Origin: Gyromitra esculenta
Taxonomy: Eukaryota; Ascomycota; Pezizomycetes; Pezizales; Discinaceae
DNA: 64,000 nt
Assembly: GCA_038503075.1 (NCBI GenBank)
Contig: JBCAML010000002.1
Span: 1,178,001 to 1,242,000, forward strand
Reading direction: 5' to 3'
Below, in pieces: positions 1 to 8,828 of this stretch. A model generated the notes under the pieces. The model did not search any database and was not told the DNA's origin. It saw only the letters and a program-made list of their open reading frames with translations. Numbering within the stretch: the first letter of the stretch is position 1; every line of letters begins with the position of its first letter. A program made the position numbers and the translations under genes.

Positions 1-1207
1 TTCAACCCTGCTATTTATAGTTATCCCATAAACTGGTGGTAAGGCTACTGAAGATGTTAGCCCCGATTAGGTAGATAAATAGACGATCTTACTATCTTGA
101 GAGAGGTCCTGGCCAGATATGCGTTTTCGTGCGCGGAAATAGGACCTTCCATGCAGCCACCAAACTCGCTGTCAATTTTGCTAGCTTATGGGATAATATG
201 GAAATTTTCACAAAGATGTGCAAATAAAACCACGTTTTTTTTGAAATATCATGTTATCAGTATCTCGCAGGTACATACTATGTGTGATCCCACACTAGTC
301 CGGCGTTCATCAAAATACTGTACTAATATTGTACTAGTATCACCACCCTTTTCGTATTGTATAGGCATCCGGTCAGCAGGGTTAATTTGGATCGTGTTGC
401 CAGCAATAGGCTACAGAAAATGTTGGTATATTTGTGTTTGGTTACATCTCTTGGCTCCCTAAGATGGGGTCTGTTTGGATTTGTATGGTTCGCAGGGCTA
501 ACCCAATTGCGGATATAATTATAAATTCGCCCCATGATCAGGCGTTTGTATATCGTGGCTCATATCCCAGACCTCTCAGATTGTGTAGTTACTTTGTCAG
601 CTAGAGTATGCATATAGTCTCGTTTATATATTTACAGGTTTCCCTATATCTTGCTAGTTCCCCGAACGGGATGAAGAGGAATGCACGCTGAAATAGTAAA
701 AATTAAGCTGTTGGGTTTGTTGCAGACTTCCTCTGACTTAAATTATCCACCGTCACGTGCACTAGCTATTAACACCACTATGAATACAGCTATAATCACC
801 TTCTAGATGTTCGCATCCTTATTGCTGTATTGTGTTTTTCAAGATATATCGTTAGCTAAGTTTTGGAGAAAGAGTTAACCAACCTAGGCGTTTTATGTTA
901 ACGACTCAGATATCACATAGATCTAGTCTCTGAGCTGCATTATCCAGGAGATTAAATGTAATGCTGAACGGGTCCCTCTTTAGTTTCCCTTTATCACTCG
1001 GGGTATTGTCGACGAAATCGGTCACTCCTGTAACTATAAAGCTGCGCTGGGGTTCTACAAATTTAGAATAATTGGTTGATATTAGCACTTATGAGTAATA
1101 CCTCGTGACCGAAAGCCCTTAAGTTTACATTCGGATATATTGGTTATTAAGGACATGATAGGTTCAAAGCAAAAACCAGAGCCTATATAAATGATCTAAG
1201 TGACGAC
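1..1207. other. AT-rich intergenic DNA left of the Copia element
   Basis: I see no supportable gene here. Open frames are short, lack splice-site structure and match no family I know. The stretch is AT-rich and ends at the 5-bp target duplication of the Copia element. Confidence 0.6.
1203..1207. repeat. Copia target-site duplication, left copy
   Basis: The 5-bp word ACGAC sits directly outside the left LTR and again outside the right LTR at 11803-11807. A 5-bp duplication is what a Ty1/Copia integrase makes. The last C is also compatible with being the first LTR base, so the boundary is uncertain by one base. Confidence 0.85.
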
Positions 1208-1439
1208 TTTTGAAAACGAGTAGATAGTGTAGTGAATAAATGACTATTTTGATGATGATCTAACTATAAAACTCCTCCAGTTATATACTCTTTGTTCCTC
1301 ATACAATAATCTCGTTACTATAAGAAAATATGCCCGTCGGGTAAATAACAAAAAGATCCTCCGTCGGCCCAACATCCATCCGTGTTACTCTGTATGTTTA
1401 GCTACAATAGTATTGTAGGTGAGAGCACCTATTCCAACA
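1208..1439 (-). repeat. Copia 3' LTR
   Basis: This 232-bp direct repeat matches 11571-11802 with three substitutions. On the element strand it starts TGTTGGAATA and ends GTTTTCAAAA. The polyprotein stop codon (TAG, 1429-1431) lies inside the LTR. A purine tract (complement of 1440-1450) directly precedes the LTR and is the likely plus-strand primer. Confidence 0.93.
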
Positions 1440-2981
1440 CCCCCTCTTGCTCGAGGCACCCTAATAATAACAAAAAATTCTGGTGTTTGATCCTTTCTAA
1501 GCCTTTCGTAAAAAGATCCCCCAAATTCTCTGCTGTTGGTACGTATACTAAACTGAACACATTATTCTCAAATTGTTCCCTGATATAATGAAAATGAACG
1601 TCTATATGTTTAGATCGTTTATGAAAAACAGGATTCTTAACTAAGGAAAGGGCCCCGGTATTATCTCCTTTTAGTACATACTCCCGTTCTTCCCAAAGTC
1701 TCAGTTCTTCCATGCCTCTCTTTAGCCACACTAGCTGCCTTGATGCTTCTGAAATTGCCATGTATTCGGCTTCGGTTGAGGAAATGGCGATGGATTTCTG
1801 TTTTTCGGACCTCCAGGTTATGAGACAGTCGTTCAAAAGGAAGCAATTACCGGAGGTTGACCTCCTCGATCCAACATCGGCTGCATGAGAAGCATCGGCG
1901 TATCCTTCTAGGTAGAGTGACTTTCTTGGATTCCTTGCGTATACTAGCCCTAATTTCGTAGTGCCTCGTAGGTACCTTAGGACTCTCTTAATTGCTGTCC
2001 AGTGATCCGGTCCCGGATTGGTCGAAAAAGACGACAAAAAAGTTACTGCGAATGTGAGGTCAGGTCTTGTACCAATTGCTGCATACATTAGTGACCCTAT
2101 GATTTCCTGATAGTTGGTGATCTCGGCGGCAGTAGCAGTTCCCTCTGGTGCCGGAGCGAGATTGTTATTTTCGAGAGGCGTCTTTACTGAGCGGCATTCC
2201 GTCATGTCGAAGCGTTCTAGGACTCGTTCAAGATAAGCTGACTGGTCAAGTCTAATGGATTCTGGAGTATGGGTAATCTTAATTCCAACAATCCAGTTAA
2301 CGGGTCCATTGTCTGTCATTCGGAAAACTGTCGCTAGATGTTTGGCGACTCTTTGATCTTCTTTGGCATCAACCGAGAAGGTGGCTAAGTCGTCGACAAA
2401 GGCCGCTAGGATGAGTGTGTTTCCTTGATTAATAAACACACTCGGGTCGAAAGTGCTTCTTCTGAGACCTAGTTCTTGGAGTTCTCGAAATAATACACTG
2501 TGCCATTCTCGAGGAGATTGCTTGAGGCCGTATAGGGTTTTCCGAAGTTTCAGAACACAATTACTTCCTTCTTCGTATCCTTCTGGTTGTTCCAAGTATA
2601 CCTCCTCCTGAAGTTCGCCGTTGAGAAAAGCATTCTTAACATCGCTCTGCCTACTAACCCACTTGTCTTGGTGACTTGCCATTATCGCAAATAGGATCCT
2701 TATCGACTCATATCGGAAGACTGGTGAGAAGGTTTCGTTGTAATCTATCCCCTGAACCTGAGAAAAGCCTTTGGCAATGAACCGAGCTTTATACCGAATG
2801 ATTTTCCCATCTGGTCCCAGCTTTGGATGATAAACCCACCTGCTCTTGACTACCTTCTTTCCTTCGGGTCTTTGCACGACAGTCCATACCTGGTTCTCTA
2901 AGAGTGCCTGGAATTCTTCGTCCATGGCTTCTATCCATTTTTCTTCGTCAGGCCCAGAGGTTGCTTCTCGAAAGTTCTGAG
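1429..2981 (-). pseudogene. Copia polyprotein, C-terminal half: reverse transcriptase and RNase H
   Basis: This is the downstream part of the Copia pol, cut off from its start by the Gypsy insertion. It reads open from the insertion boundary, with the first internal ATG at 2925, to a TAG inside the 3' LTR. The reverse transcriptase (RVT_2) shows the conserved KARFIAKGF block, the DVKNAFLNG block, LYGLKQSPREW, and the catalytic VDD pair in AAFVDDL (F instead of the usual Y before VDD). The RNase H follows with the YADASHAAD, SSTEAEYMA and GDN motifs and ends in the usual LGDLFTKGL tail. No internal stops are present, so catalytic residues look intact. It has no promoter or true start of its own. 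Confidence 0.92.
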
Positions 2982-2986
2982 GTCCT
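2982..2986. repeat. Gypsy target-site duplication, left copy
   Basis: GTCCT lies immediately left of the Gypsy LTR and recurs at 8824-8828 right of the other LTR. Keeping one copy makes the Copia frame continuous, which supports this exact assignment over nearby alternatives. Confidence 0.85.
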
Positions 2987-3403
2987 TCTCACGGTTCAGT
3001 TCCTCGTTAAGCCCTTCAGTATCCCTGAAGGTGAGCAGTGCTACTTAAGCGAGGTACTAACACGTTCGAGGAGTGCAATGTTTCTACAAGTTCTACGAGG
3101 GGTTTTATCTCAAGGCGAGATAAATGCAGTGAAGTGGACAGCGACAGCGAGAGTTCTGAGATAGAACCGAGATAGTATTTCCGACGAGTACAAGAGAAGG
3201 TAAACGAGAACGTTGCTTAAGGAAAGAAAAGAAGAAGAACAGAAGTAACCAAAATCCTTCCTTAAATACCCCGCTTTACTGACAACAACCCGGCGACAAC
3301 CGAAACACAAAGACATTATCCTAATGACCCGAAATCTAACCGAACAACAAAGAAATTATACAACCATCCGAAACACGAGTCATCCCTGAATCAATCCATG
3401 AAA
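2987..3403 (-). repeat. Gypsy 3' LTR
   Basis: This is a direct repeat of 8402-8823 at roughly 94 percent identity by eye. Homology runs two bases further (GT, 3404-3405), so the exact end is uncertain by two bases. A polypurine tract (complement of about 3408-3418) adjoins it. A TATA-like box (complement of TTAAATA, 3262-3268) lies about 45 bp upstream of the predicted transcript start near 3218. Confidence 0.9.
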
Positions 3404-4025
3404 GTAGCTCCCCCCTTCAAGCGTGAGCTCCTGCGAACATTAGGCGTAGTTAAGGTCGGGGTGATTAAGAACTTTTCCAGTGCCGAAGTATCTGCTAAGT
3501 CTTCAGCCGGTTCCCAGGTAGGGTGAGCATATCCGGTCCATTCAACGAGGTACTGTTGTTTCTTGCGATATATCCGTTGGTCCAAGATTTTCTCGATATA
3601 ATATTCTTCTTGGTCATTAACGACAACAGGCGCTGGGGGAGGAATGATTTGTCCGGGAAGAGCATCATGGGCCGCAGGTTTCAATAAAGAAACATGAAAG
3701 ACAGGGTGGTACTTAACCGAGGATGGAAGATCAACTTCGTAGGCAAAAGGAGAGATCATCTTTTTAATCGGATAGGGTCCCATCCATTTCCAATCCAACT
3801 TTCTCGCATTACGGGTAGTCCTAATGTTCTTCATTGACACGAAGACATGGTCATCGACTCGGTAGGCTGGAGCAGGTATACGGTGTCTATTCGTAGCCGT
3901 TTCTTGGATATCTTGGGCCGTCCTTATTTGCGTTCGTAGATGGTCATAGAGTCCGTGCATTGTATGACTAAACAACGCAGCATCTAGGCTCTGAGGGTCG
4001 CTTGGGTTGAGAGGAGAGTAGTATC
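3391..4025 (-). pseudogene. Gypsy integrase tail with C-terminal chromodomain
   Basis: This segment is out of frame with the upstream integrase because of a frame change near 4000-4025. It carries the integrase C-terminal region (KLDWKWMGPYPI, then KYHPVFHVSLLKP) and ends with a chromodomain. The chromodomain is recognisable from YYIEKILDQR, QYLVEWTGY and TWEPAEDL: aromatic positions, a WTGY turn and WEP. The chromodomain places the element in the chromovirus branch of Ty3/Gypsy. In relatives this domain tethers integration to methylated-histone chromatin; here that is inference. The stop codon lies within the LTR overlap at 3391. Confidence 0.88.
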
Positions 4026-5522
4026 AAAACGAGGATGGTACCCATAGTTAGCGAAGAAAGGAGAAACTTTGGTACTCGCGGATTCACTGGTTATTTCTTG
4101 AGAACTCGGCCATAGGTAACCAGTTGCTTGTTGATAAGATACATAAGATCGTAGGTACTGTTCCATAACCGCATTTAGTCTCTCCGTCTGTCCGTCTGTC
4201 TCAGGGTGGAAAGCAGTAGACATCCTGGCCTGAATCCCAAGGCGTTGACACAATTCTTTCCAGAAATGGGCTGTAAATTGGGTTCCTCGGTCTGATGTAA
4301 TATGCGTAGGTAACCCATGTAATTTCCAGACATGTTGTAGATATAACTCAGCTACATCTCTGGAGTTGACGGTCGTATTACAAGGGATAAGATGTCGCAT
4401 TTTAGACAGTCGATCGACTACTACCATGATAGCATCATAGCCATTCGATTCGGGGAGGCCAGTAACGAAATCCATAGAGATTTCTTGCCATGGGCGATTA
4501 GGAATGGGTAGGGGACGGAGAACTCCTTGGGTACGTTGGGTAACTGGTTTCGCCTTCTGGCAGATGTGACAGTTACGGACATATTGTCCGATCGACTCCC
4601 TCATCTTAGGCCAATAGAATCTTCTAGCAAGGAGTTCGAAGGTTTTGTCACGTCCTGGATGGCCTGCGGCAGGGGCATCATGGTGTCTCTTGATCAATTC
4701 AAGGCGGAGGGGGGCAGAATCTGGAACGTAGATGCAATCTCGGTAATAGAGGTTTCCATTCTCCTCCTTGCACTCGCTTAAGGTGATCTCCTTTGATTGT
4801 TGGTCCTTATTCCTTAACGCTCGGAGGATCTTTTCAGGGAACTTATCAGCGATATATCCTTCTGCAAATAGCTTTTTTAGGGGGGCGTCCAGTTCAGCGG
4901 CTTCGTTTGATAAAGAAGCCGATAACAAACTTAGCTTAGGGTCAAGATTTTCCTTCTTTAGCACCACTTGACTCTGATGTGCTAATCGTTCATCCCCTTC
5001 CTTGGGGAGATCTCCTGATCTCCTGGTCAACGCATCCGGTTTTCCCCCTTGGCTTCCTGGTCTATACGTGATCACAAAATCAAAACGCGATAGGTATTCA
5101 GCCCATCTAGCTTGACGGCGGTTGAGTTGCTTGGTACTCATAAAGTACTCGAGGTTTTTGTGGTCGCTAATTACATCGATCGGGTGCTTTGATCCTTCAA
5201 GTTCGGGGCGCCATTCTTCGAAAACACGGATGATGGCCAATAATTCCTTATCGTAAATCTCGTAGTTGCATTCCGCAGGGGAATGTTTCTTCGAGAAGAA
5301 AGCCACTGGGTGCAAGATACCGTTATCATCGTACTGGGATAGGACCCCTCCTGATACAAAGTCTGAAGCATCTGTTTCTACAATGATCTTTTTATCGGGA
5401 TCGAAGTGAATTAGGATTGGGGCAGTAGTAAAGGCATATTTGAGGTTTTCGAAGGCTATTTCAGCTTCGACGGACCATTCAAAAGCAATGCCTTTCCTGG
5501 TGAGCAGTGAGCGGAGCAGCAA
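3984..5522 (-). pseudogene. Gypsy RNase H and integrase segment
   Basis: About 510 residues are open in one frame. RNase H (Ty3 type) is seen from the [14 protein letters not shown] and [20 protein letters not shown] motifs. The integrase HHCC zinc finger follows ([11 protein letters not shown], then CHICQKAK). The catalytic core then shows the three acidic residues in the blocks [22 protein letters not shown] and [12 protein letters not shown]. After [10 protein letters not shown] the text stops looking like integrase for about a dozen codons. The expected block can be read in another frame around 4100-4140, so two compensating indels are likely. The segment then ends in a premature stop while homology continues in another frame. 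Confidence 0.88.
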
Positions 5523-6238
5523 GTTTGGAGAATCCTAGAATAAAGCGACGGTAAAAGTTGGCGGCTAAGAAAGCTTGGACGCCTTTTATGCTTTTCGGTG
5601 TTCCCCATTCCCGGACGGCCTTGAGTTTTTCCTCATCCATCTTGATGCCATCAGGGGTAAGGATGAGACCGAGGTATTTGGTGGTTTGTACCTCGAATTC
5701 GCATTTCTCTGGTTTCAGCAAAATATCATTGTCCTTGAGCGTCTGGAGAATCTTACGAACATGGACCTGGTGTTCTGCGAAGGTATCGCTGTAAATAAGG
5801 ATGTCGTCGAGATAGGCGGTGCAGAAAATATCTAGATATTCTCTCAGGCAGTCATTGACAAAGCGTTGAAAGGTGCCAGGTGCATTGGTTAGGCCGAATG
5901 GCATTACTTGGTATTCATAGAGTCCATAGCGGGTTCGGAAGGCAGTCTTCCATTCCTCTCCTTCGGCGATTCGGATTTGATGATAACCTTCGCGGAGATC
6001 GAGTTTTGTGTACCATTGAGCTTTGGCCAGTCTGTCGAGAGTTTCTCGTATGAGAGGAGAGGTATAGCGATCTTTGACGGTGATAGCGTTTAGACCTCTG
6101 TAATCAACACATAGTCGGAGGGAGCCGTCTGCTTTCTTTACAAAGAGTACGGGGGAGCCGGCGGGAGAAGAACTGGCACGGATAAAGCCCTTCTCTAGGT
6201 TATCCTCGATATACTTTTTTAGAACGATAAGTTCCCGA
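5479..6238 (-). pseudogene. Gypsy reverse transcriptase segment
   Basis: This frame is open from about 6238 and contains the RVT_1 core: the [11 protein letters not shown] block, [16 protein letters not shown], and the catalytic YLDD in [12 protein letters not shown], followed by KCEF and [10 protein letters not shown]. Catalytic residues are kept. A frame change near 6238 separates it from the protease. Another near 5500 separates it from RNase H, where AAPLT is followed by a non-homologous tail. Confidence 0.87.
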
Positions 6239-6943
6239 CATCCCGTAGAGTGGTCCGAATGGTGCGTCCTTCCCTTCCATTAGTTGTATTTTATGATCAT
6301 ACTGGCGGCGTGGGGGCAGTCCTTGTGCTTTTGCTTTATCGAACATGTCCAGGAAGTCATGGTACTCAACAGGAATCCTAGATTTCCATTCTTCCTTAGT
6401 TGTCGTATTGTCTATAAGTTTGTTTATCTCATAGAGGGACATGGCGTAGGCTTGGTGGGTGCGTTTCCTAGTGAGAGTCCTAAAACTGGCAGCGCCAATA
6501 AAGGACATATTTAGTCTGGAGGGAGTAGGGATTGATGGGGAGACGACGACAGGGGAGTGAGGGGCACAGTGGGTGGTGCAGAGTTTAGAGTTAAACTCAA
6601 TGCGTTTGTTGGCGAACTGAAGATGCACATCGTGATGTTTCATCCATGGTATTCCTAAGACCAAGGGGTAGTGACCTAATTGAGTCACAAAACAGGGCGC
6701 TTGTTCTTGGTGATTTCTAATGGATAAGTTGAGTTTAGCGATGTGGGTGATATCTCCGGAGGCGACAGGGCGTCCATCGATAACTTCAAGTTGTCGGGGA
6801 GTTTTTAGTGGAGTAAGGGGAAGAGAATGGTGACTCGCGAATTTCTGATCAATAAATGCAAATCCTGAGGCCCCGGTGTCTAGTAAAGCGTGTGTGTTTA
6901 TAATTTTATTGCTATGGGAAATCTTGCATGCTACTACAAAGTG
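6200..6943 (-). pseudogene. Gypsy aspartic protease and pol N-terminus
   Basis: The frame is open from just after a TAA at 6944-6946 down to 6200. The retropepsin active site is visible in ALLDTGASGFAFID, with the second conserved block in PLVLGIPWMK. The segment then enters the reverse transcriptase N-terminus (GPLYGMS) and shifts frame. There is no ATG at the beginning, so in an intact element this would be reached from gag by fusion or frameshift. Here a stop intervenes. Confidence 0.82.
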
Positions 6944-7060
6944 TTAAATCCAATTGATCCTCCACGCTTATACCAGAAACCGAAAACCCCGAAATAGAAA
7001 ATGCAGATAAAGGTAAGAAATTTGAAACCAAGGTAGGGTCACTGATCGACCTTGGTTGGA

Positions 7061-7450
7061 CTAGTTTAAAGCCTCGTTTGAGGCGTTTGCGGATTCTAGG
7101 GCAAAGAATTGAGGCGGGAGAGGCGGCGGCGGTAAAGAAGAGGCCGGGGGCGTACGGTTAGCAGGTGGGGCGGTGAGCGCTCCTCTCATCGTAGGTTTTT
7201 TGGGAGCAGAGGGGCAATTGGCATAGGAGTGGTCTGGGGCAGCACAGAACATGCACTTCCCAGTGGCGCGGCGCCATTGTTTTTCCTCCTCCGAGAGTTT
7301 TCTTCGTCCGTTAACCATCGTGTATCGTTGATCTTGAGGGGGGCGAGAAAGATTGCTGGTGCGTCCGAAAGATAGGTCCATAGGGGCTAGTCCTCCTGGG
7401 GTAAAGGAGGAAGCGGGGGTGAAGGCGGCGGGGGCACTGAATTGACCCAT
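7061..7450 (-). pseudogene. Gypsy gag C-terminal part with zinc knuckle
   Basis: This continues gag in a different frame from 7456-8331. It contains a Pro/Ala-rich linker and a canonical CX2CX4HX4C zinc knuckle (CMFCAAPDHSYANC), then a proline-rich tail ending in a stop. The frame change just upstream (near 7456-7480) looks like a single indel. Confidence 0.83.
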
Positions 7451-7455
7451 ATTGT

Positions 7456-8331
7456 CTACGGCGTTCCTCGTTTCTCTGCCTTGCGAGCTAGGATACGGTT
7501 ATCCAATCGGGTAAGGGTGAGAATCATCTCCGGGAGGTTGGCAGGGGCGATCGGTGCAAACACCATGGCTTCTTTGAGCTCCTCCGACATGCCGTGTTCC
7601 AATGCGTCCATTTTCGAGTTCTCATCGAAGTTCAGCTGGCCCATGATTCTTTGGAAGTCGGCTAAATAGGCCGAAAAATCACGCTTTCCTTGACGGAGCT
7701 GGTGGAGTTCCCGTCGAGCAGTGCCAGTCGGGTCTGGGTCTCCAAAAGCAGTTTCCAGGGCGGCGATAAGCTCTTCTGCGTTGTTCCAAGTGGTGAGGCC
7801 TGAGGGGAGAACTGTATGACGGACCTGTTCGAGGGCTGCTCCTTCCAGTCGATTGATGGTGTAAAGTATCATCGTGGTTTCGTTGGCGAAGCGGTCTCGG
7901 TTGACGGTTAACTTGGAGCGTAACTGGAGAATAAAACCGGGGAGTTTTGCTCGGGATCCATCGAACTTTTCTGGGTCCGGCATGCGTTCTGATCGGTGGG
8001 TATTTGACGGCGGGGGCGGGGTCGCTGTAAGGTTGGGTGGGGCGGGGGGTGCTTGGGCGGCAGATCGGGCTTCGTTCCGTTCTTGTCGAGCAATTGCAAC
8101 TCGTTGGTCTTGTTCGGTTGCATGACGGACGGCATTATCGGTTTGGATTTTGGCAGTATTGAGTTTTACCTCAATTTCCCGTTCGCTTTCCTGGAGGACG
8201 TCGATCTGGTCTTCCAGGGCTTGGTTCAGTTCCCTTAGTTCATTGTATAGTTCTGCAGGGTCGTCTCGGTAGGCCTGAGCGAAAGCTTCTCTAGTGGGGA
8301 AGCGTTTCGCGGCGACAGCGGCTCCTTCCAT
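7456..8331 (-). pseudogene. Gypsy gag N-terminal part (capsid)
   Basis: The ATG at 8331 opens a 291-residue frame. An N-terminal coiled-coil-like stretch rich in Glu, Gln and Arg is followed by a retrotransposon gag capsid domain. That domain is recognised from MPDPEKFDGSRAKLPGFI, LRSKLTVN and the FGDPDPTGTARRELHQLRQG block. It ends prematurely in GTP-stop; homology continues in the next frame with the zinc knuckle. Confidence 0.85.
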
Positions 8332-8390
8332 GATGGAAGAGTGTTAAGGTGTGCTGGTGGTGGTGGAGTGGTAGAAGGTGTAGATGGAGG

Positions 8391-8399
8391 AAGCAACGT
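8391..8399 (-). promoter_or_regulatory. Candidate Gypsy primer-binding site (self-priming type)
   Basis: The 9-mer AAGCAACGT (plus strand) lies two bases inside the 5' LTR. On the element strand it reads ACGTTGCTT, exactly complementary to AAGCAACGT within the LTR (complement of 8622-8630). That LTR site follows a TATA-like box. This matches the layout of Tf1-type self-priming. I saw no tRNA 3'-end complementarity here. Confidence 0.55.
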
Positions 8400-8401
8400 A
8401 A

Positions 8402-8823
8402 TCTCACGGTTCAGTCCCTCGTTAAGCCCTTCAGTATCCCTGAAGGTGAGCAGTGCTACTTAGGCGAGGTACTAACACGTTCGAGGAGTGCAGTGTTTCT
8501 ACAAGTTCTACGAGGGGTCTATCTCAAGGCGAGATAAGTGCAGCGAGGTGGACAGCGACAGCGAGGGTTCTGAGGTAGAACCGAGATAGTATTCCGCAAT
8601 TACAAGAGAAGGTAAACGAGAACGTTGCTTAAGGAAAGAAAAGAAGAAGAACGAAAACAACCAAGATCCTTCCTTAAATACCCCGCTTTTCAATAGCACT
8701 AACAACAACCCGGCAACAACCGAAACACAAAGACATTATCCTAATAACCCGAAACCTAACCGAACAACAAAGAAATTATACAACCATCTGAACCACGAGT
8801 CATCCCTGAATCAATCCATGAAA
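8402..8823 (-). repeat. Gypsy 5' LTR
   Basis: This is the counterpart of 2987-3403, also bounded by GTCCT. It holds a TATA-like box on the element strand (complement of 8674-8680), a pyrimidine-rich stretch, and the AAGCAACGT segment (complement of 8622-8630) about 45-50 bp further on. That segment is the probable transcript start. The LTR ends do not show the usual TG...CA. Confidence 0.9.
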
Positions 8824-8828
8824 GTCCT
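8824..8828. repeat. Gypsy target-site duplication, right copy
   Basis: GTCCT, identical to 2982-2986. Confidence 0.85.

Larger units (their letters stand above)
2987..8823 (-). mobile_element. Ty3/Gypsy chromovirus nested in the Copia element, frameshifted
   Basis: The element is bounded by LTRs of about 417 bp (2987-3403) and 422 bp (8402-8823) and a GTCCT duplication. On the minus strand the order is gag with zinc knuckle, protease, reverse transcriptase, RNase H, integrase, chromodomain, which is the chromovirus order. Coding is broken: the gag frame changes near 7456-7480, an in-frame TAA lies at 6944-6946, and frames change near 6238, near 5500 and near 4000-4025. A locally compensated shift is likely around 4100-4140. 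The LTRs differ by roughly 25 substitutions plus short indels, counted by eye. It cannot encode a full polyprotein. Any movement would have needed proteins from another copy. Confidence 0.94.

Noticed and set aside
97..462. 121-codon plus-strand frame at the window start
   Set aside because: AT-rich, no family resemblance, and composition like the surrounding intergenic DNA.
2987..8823. Gypsy LTRs ending in canonical TG...CA
   Set aside because: Neither terminus shows TG/CA. The boundaries are set by maximal repeat homology and the GTCCT duplication instead.
2987..8823. Classic RIP (CpA to TpA) as the cause of Gypsy LTR divergence
   Set aside because: Only a minority of the LTR differences I examined fall in CpA context; most are CpT, CpC or CpG.
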